Shown: positions 1-7,099 of the stretch, in pieces
Layout: the number at the start of each line of letters is the position of its first letter
Numbering within the stretch: position 1 is the first letter of the stretch
Assembly: GCA_026388615.1 (NCBI GenBank)
Contig: JAPLJL010000364.1
Span: 1-10,007 of the forward strand
Reading direction: 5' to 3'
Length of the DNA stretch: 10,007 bases
Source of the DNA: Pseudomonadota bacterium
GTDB taxonomy: Bacteria; Desulfobacterota; JAPLJL01
Notes under the pieces: generated by a model
Database searches by the model: none
The model's input: the letters and a program-made list of their open reading frames with translations, nothing else
Told to the model about the DNA's origin: nothing
Program-made: the position numbers and the translations under genes

Positions 1-146
1 GGAGTTTTTACGATCATTGTCTTCGCGATGATGAAGGTGTGAGGGAAGTGGCGGAATATATTTTGAACAATCCGGTCAGGGCGGGGTTGGCGGGGGATTG
101 GAGGGCTTATCCGTATGCCGGTTCTTTGGTGTGGGAGCTTCGATGA
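1..146 (+). CDS. REP-associated tyrosine transposase (RAYT), C-terminal fragment, 5' end off window
   Basis: The frame beginning at base 3 is open from the left edge to a TGA at 144-146 and gives 47 residues. It contains YDHCLRDDEGVREV, then EYILNNPVRAGL and DWRAYPYAGS. This is the typical C-terminal pattern of IS200-like Y1 (HUH/tyrosine) transposases of the RAYT group, in which an R-D-E stretch is followed by a YI..NPV.AGL helix and a W..YP.S segment. RAYTs are single-strand nucleases that recognise REP hairpins with a GTAG-type tetranucleotide at the foot. Such hairpins follow directly downstream (153-177, 196-218, 272-415), which supports the assignment. The HUH motif and most of the catalytic domain lie outside the window, so intactness cannot be judged. 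The fragment is too short for the ORF-length cut-offs of most gene callers. Confidence 0.82.
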   Translation, partial: SFYDHCLRDDEGVREVAEYILNNPVRAGLAGDWRAYPYAGSLVWELR

Positions 147-152
147 AATATT

Positions 153-177
153 GGGAGGGGACAAGCCCCTCCCCTAC
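153..177 (-). repeat. REP-like hairpin with GTAG foot
   Basis: Bases 153-160 (GGGAGGGG) and 166-173 (CCCCTCCC) form a perfect 8-bp stem with a 5-nt loop. CTAC at 174-177 places a GTAG tetranucleotide at the 5' foot when read on the - strand. This is the architecture of RAYT substrates, and the hairpin starts 6 bases after the RAYT stop codon. Palindromes of this kind are usually present in many copies per genome; that cannot be tested here. Confidence 0.7.
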
Positions 178-195
178 GGGAGAACGGAATAAATT

Positions 196-229
196 GTAGT
201 GCGACCCTTTAGGGTCGCTTTTTGTTTTT
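196..229 (+). terminator. GTAG-footed hairpin with T-tract, likely terminator of the RAYT gene
   Basis: GCGACCCT (201-208) pairs with AGGGTCGC (211-218) and is followed by TTTTTGTTTTT, which gives an intrinsic terminator on the + strand for the gene ending at 146. The stem is preceded one base upstream by GTAG (196-199), so it also has the form of a REP hairpin, oriented opposite to the one at 153-177. The two GTAG feet lie back-to-back with an 18-base gap, like a BIME pair. It may serve both roles. Confidence 0.7.
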
Positions 230-271
230 GGTTTAAACCCGAAAAATACAGTTATTATTTGCAGAAGTTTC

Positions 272-415
272 GTAGTTGCCCGATTTACTTGTCCTGACGC
301 AGGAAGAATCGGGCATACTTATGGACTCCATCAGCTTGCTGATGCGCTCCCGCCGATCCCGCCCAGAGACGGGACACGTCCCTCCTTTGTCGGGATAAAT
401 GAATCGGCAGACTAC
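272..415. repeat. MITE-like / BIME-like element, GTAG...CTAC, 144 bp
   Basis: The element begins with GTAG (272-275) and ends with CTAC (412-415). Its 27-bp ends (272-298 and 389-415) are imperfect inverted repeats, matching at 20 of 27 positions. Three internal hairpins are visible. The left one pairs GCCCGATT (278-285) with AATCGGGC (307-314), with an inner TCCTG/CAGGA stem. The centre holds CATCAGC (329-335) with GCTGATG (338-344). The right one pairs GCCGAT (352-357) with ATCGGC (403-408), and contains GGGAC (371-375)/GTCCC (378-382). No credible gene lies in 230-435; a 64-codon open frame on the - strand is just translation of these palindromes. The element ends 20 bases from the PrpD stop codon. 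It is probably a non-autonomous element mobilised by a RAYT; a structured RNA is less likely. Confidence 0.68.
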
Positions 416-435
416 AAAAAAATCCACCCGCGAAT

Positions 436-1923
436 TTATTGAATGAGGTTTTGAATCAGCTCGCTCAGGTCTGGAAGCTGATCGAGATTTGAAACCAGCT
501 CCAGGGCGCGGTTGACCCTGGCTTCGCCTAAAACCGGGGTTCCCTCCCGGATGAATTTTTCCCGGATCAGTTTTTCGGTTTCTTCGGTCGGCCTTCCGGC
601 CGCCCCGTAAGGAATGTCCTGCGTGGCGGTATAAATCTTTCCGTTCTTCATCCGGATCTCCACCCGACCGCTGAAATGCACCTCGAGCTTTTCCAGGTGA
701 AAATCGGCCAAGTCGAAATTTCCCCCGGCCAGAGTTTTAAGATCAGGCAGGGGTTCGAGCGAGAGCAGACTGTTCAGTTGGGCCCGCGCGACCCGGGGAT
801 CGTTCACAGTGCGGACGCGCTTGGCCAGTTCCCAGATTTTCGGATCGCGCGCTCTTTCCAGGGTGAGCTGGCGGGGGGTGAGCTCCCCATCGATAAGAAA
901 GGCCGCCACGTTGTAGGGCAGGTTGAAATTGAGAACGATGGTGGCCTGGTTCCGCTCGATTTTTTCCGGGCTGGTGAACGGGGAGGAAAGCTCGTCCATC
1001 AGGAAGGAGGTGATGCCTCCCGAGACCACCACCTCTTCGACCAGGTCAGGCTTGATCTCCCCGGGGTGCTGCTTCAGGATTTGCTCGACGCAATCCGCCA
1101 CCGGGTCGACGTAGGCGCAGGCGGGATAAACCTTGAGGCAGAGGGTGTCGGTGACCCAGGCCTTTCCTAGGCCGCTGATCATCGCCGGGGTGGGAATGTC
1201 GGCGAAGCAGTTGATGAAACCGATGGGGTGCTCGAGGATCTCGGGCGAACCGGTGAACCCGGAGCGGGCCAGCTCCGCGCCCAAAACGCCAATGGTAGCA
1301 GGGAGACCGGCGGTGAGCAGTTTGGTGTGCGGCCCCATGAACCCGGGCCAGATGGTGAAAGTGGACTGGTAAAAGGCCGTCCCCAGAGCGTTGGTCGTTT
1401 CTTCCGGACTGAGGCCGAAGGCCCGGGAAGCGGCCGCGGCGCCCCCCCCCAGGTGAACGAAGGACCAGGCCTGTCCATTCTGGGGACCGAGGGCGACCGA
1501 GGCCCCGATCCGGCCGGCCACCTCGTTGACGATGACCTGGAGGAGGAGAAGGTGCCGGCCGCTGAGCTTGAGCTTTTCCGAGAAAGCCAGGGCCAGCGGA
1601 ACCGCCGAGACCCCGGTGTGGGCGGCCAGGAGATAGTCGTCGTAGTCCAGGGCGATGGAGGCCCCGGAATTATAGAGGATTGCCCCCCGCAGGCTGGTTT
1701 TATTCCCAGGGGGAAGCAGGGTGCAGTCGGCGCCCTCGTTCCAGCCCTCGACGGTTTTCAGGAGGGCCTTAACCCCGGGGGTCCGGGAACCGGCGCAGGC
1801 GGAGGCCCAGATGGAGAGGAACTGGAGCTTGGCTTTCCGGATGACCCGGGCCGGGATGTCTTCGAAGCGGACTTGGGAGATCCATTCCGCGAGGTACCGG
1901 GTTTTATCTTCGCGCTTGCTCAT
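436..1923 (-). CDS. MmgE/PrpD family protein (2-methylcitrate dehydratase / cis-aconitate decarboxylase superfamily)
   Basis: This is a cytoplasmic enzyme of the MmgE/PrpD fold, whose members dehydrate 2-methylcitrate or decarboxylate cis-aconitate; the exact substrate here is unknown. Numbered from an ATG at 1929, it shows the family's ALDYDD motif (93-98), His104, His159 in SFVHLGG, Lys203 in HTKLL, and KVYPACAYVDPVAD (266-279). The last segment matches the family's K-x-x-P-x-C block. The C-terminal part carries the second-domain signature PYNVAAFLIDGEL (338-350). About 495 residues is within the family's range. Two in-frame ATGs lie 6 bases apart. The Shine-Dalgarno AGGAG (1933-1937) is 3 nt from the first and 9 nt from the second, so I prefer 1923. 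The SCP2-like gene lies upstream on the same strand, about 115 bp away across a repeat, so co-transcription is likely. The propionate genes prpB and prpC are absent, so calling it prpD would overreach. Confidence 0.9.
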   Translation of the reverse strand: MSKREDKTRYLAEWISQVRFEDIPARVIRKAKLQFLSIWASACAGSRTPGVKALLKTVEGWNEGADCTLLPPGNKTSLRGAILYNSGASIALDYDDYLLAAHTGVSAVPLALAFSEKLKLSGRHLLLLQVIVNEVAGRIGASVALGPQNGQAWSFVHLGGGAAAASRAFGLSPEETTNALGTAFYQSTFTIWPGFMGPHTKLLTAGLPATIGVLGAELARSGFTGSPEILEHPIGFINCFADIPTPAMISGLGKAWVTDTLCLKVYPACAYVDPVADCVEQILKQHPGEIKPDLVEEVVVSGGITSFLMDELSSPFTSPEKIERNQATIVLNFNLPYNVAAFLIDGELTPRQLTLERARDPKIWELAKRVRTVNDPRVARAQLNSLLSLEPLPDLKTLAGGNFDLADFHLEKLEVHFSGRVEIRMKNGKIYTATQDIPYGAAGRPTEETEKLIREKFIREGTPVLGEARVNRALELVSNLDQLPDLSELIQNLIQ

Positions 1924-1955
1924 AATCATTGGCTCCTGGGATTTAATGTTCTTTT

Positions 1956-2030
1956 GTAGTTCGCCGATTTATCGGCTTTTTTCCTATGCCCAATCCCTCT
2001 GAAGTCGGGACAAGTAAATTGGGCAACTAC
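1956..2030. repeat. BIME-like pair of GTAG-footed hairpins, 75 bp
   Basis: GTAG (1956-1959) opens and CTAC (2027-2030) closes the element. The left hairpin is GCCGAT/ATCGGC (1963-1968 with 1971-1976) followed by six T on the + strand. The right hairpin pairs GCCCAAT (1988-1994) with ATTGGGC (2018-2024) and has an inner TCCC/GGGA stem. The right arm (2004-2030) is an inverted copy of 272-298, with 25 of 27 bases identical. It occupies nearly all of the spacer between the SCP2-like gene and the PrpD gene. Confidence 0.72.
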
Positions 2031-2038
2031 ATTGTTAT

Positions 2039-2440
2039 TTAATCTATCTTTCGCTCTCGGCTCAGGAAATAACTTAAAAGGCAGAAACGGTTCCAGGCGG
2101 TCCGCTGGTTGCGGAACCGCACCCGGCCGGCGAAGAATTCTGAGAGCAGGGTGCTCCGGCCGGAGAGAATCTCATCCCAGGTCCCGGGGTCGGCCCGGAC
2201 GGTCAGGTCCAGGCCGTAGTCGAAGCCGGGTTGGAGCCGGATCTCGCCGGATTCCAGAAAATTTACGGTGACCGGATCGAAATGGCCGGGCCTATTCTCG
2301 AGGAGGAGATTGAAACTGGGGGAAAGCGGGATAGGAAGGGCGGAAACCCAGCTTCCGGATTCGCTCCCGGTCAGCAGATCGAGTATTCTTTTAGAAATGT
2401 TTTTCATTCGATTCTGTTCTTTTCCGTTATATCGCGTCAT
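2039..2440 (-). CDS. Small SCP2-like (sterol carrier protein 2 fold) protein
   Basis: A 133-residue soluble protein with no signal peptide or membrane helix. The segment from about residue 40 to 130 resembles SCP2/SCPx-type lipid-binding domains: a hydrophobic strand ending in DLTVRADPGTWDEILSG, then a helix with STLLSEFFAGRVRFRN. The family pattern is an acidic/hydrophobic strand, 'W..ll.G' and 'A...GKl.v.G'. Proteins of this fold bind acyl-CoA or other hydrophobic ligands, so a role beside the PrpD-type enzyme is possible but inferred. The start is uncertain. The ATG at 2440 has no clear Shine-Dalgarno site, and the ATG at 2407 (122 residues) has only a weak purine-rich GGAAAAGA upstream. 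It is divergent from the chemoreceptor gene across a 113-bp promoter region. The similarity is a motif-level impression; calling it hypothetical would also be defensible. Confidence 0.6.
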   Translation of the reverse strand: MTRYNGKEQNRMKNISKRILDLLTGSESGSWVSALPIPLSPSFNLLLENRPGHFDPVTVNFLESGEIRLQPGFDYGLDLTVRADPGTWDEILSGRSTLLSEFFAGRVRFRNQRTAWNRFCLLSYFLSRERKID

Positions 2441-2488
2441 CCGAAAAAAGGCCAGTCACTGGAAAAAAAGTCCGCGGCCAGGATTCTT

Positions 2489-2517
2489 TTGACAAATGCC
2501 CCGGAAAGGTATGAAAT
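2489..2517 (+). promoter_or_regulatory. Predicted sigma70-type promoter of the chemoreceptor gene
   Basis: A perfect TTGACA (2489-2494) is followed after 17 bases by TGAAAT (2512-2517, 4 of 6 to TATAAT). Transcription would start near 2524, leaving a leader of about 30 bases before the GTG start at 2554. The usual sigma28 flagellar-class promoter is not evident. Confidence 0.5.
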
Positions 2518-2553
2518 AAAAAACAATTAATTCATCATCCGGGGACGCAAAAA

Positions 2554-4389
2554 GTGAGATTTATCCTAAAACTGGTTTTCAGCAATATCTTTGTCGCGGT
2601 TTTCGCTCTTTTCCTGGCTTTCTTCCGCCAGGTTTCCCAGCCGAACGCCGAGGTCATGCCGGTGAACCTGACCGTGTGGTCTATCATGATCCTCCTGGCC
2701 TTCCTAGTAATCTTCCTGACTTTTATTTTTACCGCCGGTATCAAGATGGTAAAAAACACGGCGGAGTTCATGATCCTTTACGAAAAGGACCCGGATAAAT
2801 TGAAAGATTTTGATCCCGGGAAACAGGCCAGGGTGGGGGTGGAGATCCTGAACTGGCCTTATTCCGCCGCCTTTATTGCCGGCATCCTGGGGCTGATCGG
2901 TTCTGCCGGCGGACTGATCATCCCTTCGGTTATGGGTTTTACCAACCTGTCCTTATCGCTTTATGCTTCGCTGGCGATCGATTATCTGGTGGTGACCCTG
3001 ATGACCGCCGTGCTGATTTTCTTTTTCAACACCCACTTTGCCACCCAGATGCTCGCCCGGCTGGATGAGGCGGGTTTTCCTCGTCCGGATTATCACGACT
3101 CCGCGATCCGCCGTTTGGGAATCAGGTCGAAGTTCAGCTTCACGATTATTTTTATTATTTTTCTGGTTCTGTATTTCTTCAGCACCGATGTGCTCCGCCG
3201 GCTGGATTGGCTGGCCACCCAGGGAAAAATACCCGATGAAATCCTGAAACCGGTCAGCGTGGGGGTGCTGGAAAGCACCTTGCTTGTGGGGATATACGCC
3301 ACGATCATGATCCTGCTTTCCACCCGGGCGCTCACCAACAGCATCTCCCGCCTGGACCAGGGGGTCAGGAAAATCTCGAAAGGGTCCCTGGAATGGAATC
3401 CCCTGCTCCAGCCGAGCTCCGCGGATGAAATCGGGGCCATTACCGACGCGGTCGATCGGATGCGGTCCACCCTTTCCCAGAAATTGGAACAGATCACCGA
3501 GCAAGCCAGCCGGCTGGAGGCAATCCTCTTCACCATCCGGGAGATCATTCCCCTCCTGGCCAGCTTGACCGAGGAAATGATGAGGATTTCCCATAAGCAG
3601 GAGGCCGGGGCCGCCCAGCAGTTTGAATCGATCCGAGGGGTGCAGGCCGGGGTGGAGGACCTTTCGGTCGTGGCCCGGGAGATCACCGAAGGCTCGACCC
3701 AGGTAATGGAGCGGGCCGAGGCCGCCCTCCGGGAAGGGGAAGAGGGAACGACCACCATCGATTTTTTCAAGAGGAGCATCGAAAATTTCGCGGAGAGAGC
3801 CACCGAGGTGGGGGAACGGATTCAAACCCTGACCCTGGTCGGCGACGAAGTGGAAAGAATCCTGAAACTGATCGAGGGGATCGCCAACAAGAGCGATGTC
3901 CTGGCCCTGAACGCGGCCCTGGAAGGGGCCAAGGCCGGGGAGGCCGGCAAGGGTTTTATGCTGATCGCTGACAACATGCGGAGACTGGCCGAGCTGATCG
4001 TCAAGGAGGCGGACCAGATCCGGCCCATCCTCCGGCAGATTGAAACCAGCACCCGGGAGATCATGGGCGCGATCGACAGCAACCTGGCCGAAACCCGGAT
4101 CGGATCGGAATTGATGGTCCAGGCCCACGGTTCGTTTAAAAATATTTACCAGTCGGTCCAGAAGGCTAACGATACGGTTTACGGGATTCTTCAGGGTACC
4201 AGACAGCAGGAGACCCTGACCCAGAAGATAATCGAGCACGCGACCAGGGTGGCCGAGATCGCCAGGGAAGGGTCCGCGCTCGGCAAGGTTTCCACCCAGA
4301 CCGCCGAGCGGCTGGTCGAAATCAGCAATCGTTTGAAGTCGCTTTTGGCTTCCGGGGCTCAGCCCGGCCCGGGCGTTCCCGGAAAATAA
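2554..4389 (+). CDS. Methyl-accepting chemotaxis protein with six-helix membrane domain and HAMP
   Basis: This chemoreceptor would signal to a CheA/CheW array. The 611-residue protein has six predicted membrane helices at about 7-25, 40-63, 104-127, 133-158, 194-211 and 238-256. A HAMP domain follows at about 257-310 (SISRLDQGVRKISKGSLEW, then DEIGAITDAVDRM). The long cytoplasmic coiled coil spans about 310-596. Its hairpin tip is recognisable at 443-480: IANKSDVLALNAALEGAKAG, then EAGKGF and RRLAE. The tip departs from the usual 'LALNAAIEAARAGE' by having EGAK. No periplasmic sensor domain is present: extramembrane loops in the N-terminal part are under about 40 residues. No C-terminal NWETF-type CheR tether is present. 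The start is GTG with a weak GGGGA 8 bases upstream. No other che genes are nearby, so its partners are elsewhere. Confidence 0.9.
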   Translation: MRFILKLVFSNIFVAVFALFLAFFRQVSQPNAEVMPVNLTVWSIMILLAFLVIFLTFIFTAGIKMVKNTAEFMILYEKDPDKLKDFDPGKQARVGVEILNWPYSAAFIAGILGLIGSAGGLIIPSVMGFTNLSLSLYASLAIDYLVVTLMTAVLIFFFNTHFATQMLARLDEAGFPRPDYHDSAIRRLGIRSKFSFTIIFIIFLVLYFFSTDVLRRLDWLATQGKIPDEILKPVSVGVLESTLLVGIYATIMILLSTRALTNSISRLDQGVRKISKGSLEWNPLLQPSSADEIGAITDAVDRMRSTLSQKLEQITEQASRLEAILFTIREIIPLLASLTEEMMRISHKQEAGAAQQFESIRGVQAGVEDLSVVAREITEGSTQVMERAEAALREGEEGTTTIDFFKRSIENFAERATEVGERIQTLTLVGDEVERILKLIEGIANKSDVLALNAALEGAKAGEAGKGFMLIADNMRRLAELIVKEADQIRPILRQIETSTREIMGAIDSNLAETRIGSELMVQAHGSFKNIYQSVQKANDTVYGILQGTRQQETLTQKIIEHATRVAEIAREGSALGKVSTQTAERLVEISNRLKSLLASGAQPGPGVPGK

Positions 4390-4394
4390 GGAAC

Positions 4395-4558
4395 TTAATT
4401 CTCCTGCCACCGCAAGGTGACCTCCGGCAGGGATAGATCTATATCTTCCTCCAGCAGGTCCCGGTATTCCCCCGGTTTTTTCAGATAAAGTCAGATAAAG
4501 ATTGAAGAAGCCTGCTGCGGCGGTTTTTCAAATCCACCCGGGATTCGATCAGAATCTT
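4395..4558 (-). pseudogene. Probable 3' remnant of a frameshifted gene, function unknown
   Basis: On the - strand, two adjacent reading frames look protein-like. Bases 4558 to 4481 read KILIESRVDLKNRRSRLLQS, then five more residues to a stop. In a different frame, 4490 to 4395 reads LYLKKPGEYRDLLEEDIDL, then SLPEVTLRWQEN and TAA. The frames meet at a 10-bp tandem duplication (4481-4500). Removing one copy does not by itself restore a single frame, so more than one lesion, or an assembly error, would be needed. No start codon or Shine-Dalgarno site is seen: upstream the sequence runs into the repeat at 4560-4640, which may have truncated the gene. I do not recognise the family. Evidence is compositional only; chance is possible. 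Confidence 0.35.
4481..4500. repeat. 10-bp perfect tandem duplication
   Basis: TCAGATAAAG occurs twice in direct succession (4481-4490 and 4491-4500). It lies at the frame break of the putative remnant gene on the - strand, where it introduces a TGA in the downstream frame. Confidence 0.9.
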
Positions 4559-4559
4559 T

Positions 4560-4640
4560 CCTCACCCTTCTTTGAAAAAGAGGGGTGAGGAATTCCCCCT
4601 TTATCGAATGGGGGCGGAGGGGGGATTTACAAAGAAGGGT
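4560..4640. repeat. Intergenic palindromic repeat (REP/MITE-like)
   Basis: CCTCACCCTTCTTT (4560-4573) pairs with AAAGAGGGGTGAGG (4577-4590) around a 3-nt loop, with one G-T wobble. A second C-rich/G-rich arm pair follows (CCCCC near 4595, GGGGG near 4610 and 4620). An 11-bp perfect inverted repeat, ACCCTTCTTTG (4564-4574) and CAAAGAAGGGT (4630-4640), bounds most of the unit. It resembles dispersed intergenic palindromes seen in many environmental bacterial genomes. Unlike the left-end elements it has no GTAG foot, so it belongs to a different repeat family. Confidence 0.6.
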
Positions 4641-4664
4641 AATGTATCTTGATTATATTTTCAG

Positions 4665-4693
4665 TTAACAACTACGGGAAAATGAGGGATAAT
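4665..4693 (+). promoter_or_regulatory. Predicted sigma70-type promoter of the lipoprotein gene
   Basis: TTAACA (4665-4670, 5 of 6) and GATAAT (4688-4693, 5 of 6) are separated by 17 bases. Transcription would begin near 4700, giving a leader of about 40 bases with the Shine-Dalgarno site AAAGGAGG (4724-4731). This placement excludes the upstream in-frame ATG at 4649 as the translation start. Confidence 0.6.
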
Positions 4694-4700
4694 CTCAATA

Positions 4701-4721
4701 TCAGATTTGATCTCAGATTTG
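4701..4721 (+). repeat. Short direct repeat in the lipoprotein gene leader
   Basis: TCAGATTTG occurs at 4701-4709 and again at 4713-4721 (12-base period), between the predicted transcription start and the Shine-Dalgarno site. It could be a protein-binding site or chance; nothing else supports a role. Confidence 0.4.
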
Positions 4722-4738
4722 CGAAAGGAGGATTGAAA

Positions 4739-5113
4739 ATGAACGAATGGAGCAAAATCAGCCTGGCGGTCCTGGCCACCGGTTTATTGGCTTTCGGATG
4801 CGCGGCTACGCTCGCGGTGGAAAAGATGGCGGCCCGGCCGGGCCAGTACCCGGATACGATCCGGGTGGGACAGACCCTCGAGTTTCAAGCGGTGGCCCTG
4901 GCTCCGAGCGGGTCGGAGGTGGAAAGTCCCGCCCCGGCCAATCTCCCCAACTGGTCGGTGGATAATCCCGAGAACTGCCGGGTCACGCCCCACGAGGGAA
5001 TGAAGGTGACCCTGAAAGGGGTGGCGGCGGGTCCCTGCGAACTTACCCTCCGGGCCAAGGTCAGGGTGGGGCTGAACACCGTGATTGTCTGGAGCGGGAA
5101 GATCGTGGAATAA
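4739..5113 (+). CDS. Small lipoprotein with bacterial Ig-like (Big_2-type) domain
   Basis: A 124-residue exported protein. The N-terminus MNEWSKISLAVLATGLLAFG followed by Cys21 is a lipoprotein signal peptide: a short n-region with Lys6, a hydrophobic core and a lipobox (AFG-C). The mature part begins C-A-A, so Cys21 should be lipidated. From about residue 36 the sequence follows the Big_2-like pattern: DTIRVGQTLEFQAVA, then W-S-V-D-N, then GMKVTLKGVAAGPCELTLRA. This covers one beta-sandwich domain. Two further cysteines (80 and 100) could form a disulfide. The start at 4739 is set by a strong AAAGGAGG seven bases upstream; an ATG at 4649 in the same frame lies upstream of the predicted promoter. 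The gene appears monocistronic. Such domains typically mediate protein or surface contacts; the partner is unknown. Confidence 0.82.
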   Translation: MNEWSKISLAVLATGLLAFGCAATLAVEKMAARPGQYPDTIRVGQTLEFQAVALAPSGSEVESPAPANLPNWSVDNPENCRVTPHEGMKVTLKGVAAGPCELTLRAKVRVGLNTVIVWSGKIVE

Positions 5114-5339
5114 CCGAGCTTATTTGCTGACCGGGTGATTAATATTTTTTTCTTTGGCAGGCTTCTTCCTCTTACGGAATGATCAGGTCAATCGGTTACG
5201 GTTGCGCGGCTCGTCTCGGTTAGGTTATATGGTTACGGTTTAAATAAAATCGCCGAACGTTGCCCGTTACCCGGGACTAGCGGCGCAGGACCGATCAACA
5301 CAACCCTTTTAATATAAATTCGTCGTAAATATTTTTCCG
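5114..5339. other. Intergenic region between convergent genes, no gene recognised
   Basis: I see no coding frame, tRNA fold or riboswitch that I can name. GGTTACGGTT occurs twice (5194-5203 and 5231-5240, 37 bases apart). CGCCG (5251-5255) could pair with CGGCG (5281-5285) around a GC-rich interior containing CCCG...CGGG. No convincing intrinsic terminator follows the lipoprotein gene; a T-rich stretch near 5146-5154 has no good stem before it. Confidence 0.5.
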
Positions 5340-5377
5340 AAAAAAATCCCGGCTCGGGTTTCCCTGAGCCGGGATTT
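5340..5377 (-). terminator. Intrinsic terminator of groESL
   Basis: A 12-bp perfect stem (5366-5377 with 5344-5355, core AATCCCGGCTC/GAGCCGGGATT) is followed on the - strand by seven T (complement of 5340-5346), 27 bases past the groEL stop codon. The 10-nt loop itself contains a possible GGG/CCC pairing. Confidence 0.92.
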
Positions 5378-5403
5378 GAGTTTGGATCGTATAACAGTTT
5401 GGT

Positions 5404-7056
<1,653 letters not shown>

Positions 7057-7099
7057 TATTTCCTCCTTTCACTTCGTAATCCGGAGCTCAAGGCTCGGA

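Noticed and set aside
272..415. CRISPR array or riboswitch as an explanation of the hairpin cluster
   Set aside because: There are no regularly spaced direct repeats with unique spacers, and the GTAG/CTAC-ended inverted repeats beside a RAYT gene fit REP-type elements better.
233..427. 64-codon - strand frame across the left-end repeat
   Set aside because: It translates the palindromes of the 272-415 element and lacks a ribosome-binding site and any homology signal.
1228..1959. Long + strand open frame (243 codons) opposite the PrpD-family gene
   Set aside because: It is antisense to a well-supported gene, is Gly/Pro/Arg-rich in the way GC-rich shadow frames are, and shows no family motif.
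1963..1982. Hairpin plus six T on the + strand read as a transcription terminator
   Set aside because: No + strand gene ends upstream of it; on the - strand, where the genes are, no T-tract follows the stem. It is better explained as one arm of the repeat.
2953..4410. 485-codon - strand open frame opposite the chemoreceptor
   Set aside because: It is the shadow of the coiled-coil coding strand. The chemoreceptor has HAMP and tip motifs, while this frame is low-complexity Gly/Pro/Leu/Asp with no recognisable domain.
4649..4738. N-terminal extension of the lipoprotein gene from an upstream ATG
   Set aside because: It would place the start before the predicted promoter and hide the signal peptide; the ATG at 4739 has a strong Shine-Dalgarno site and a lipobox.
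5180..5300. Possible tRNA in the intergenic block
   Set aside because: No acceptor stem, T-loop GTTCRA or anticodon arm could be laid out on either strand.
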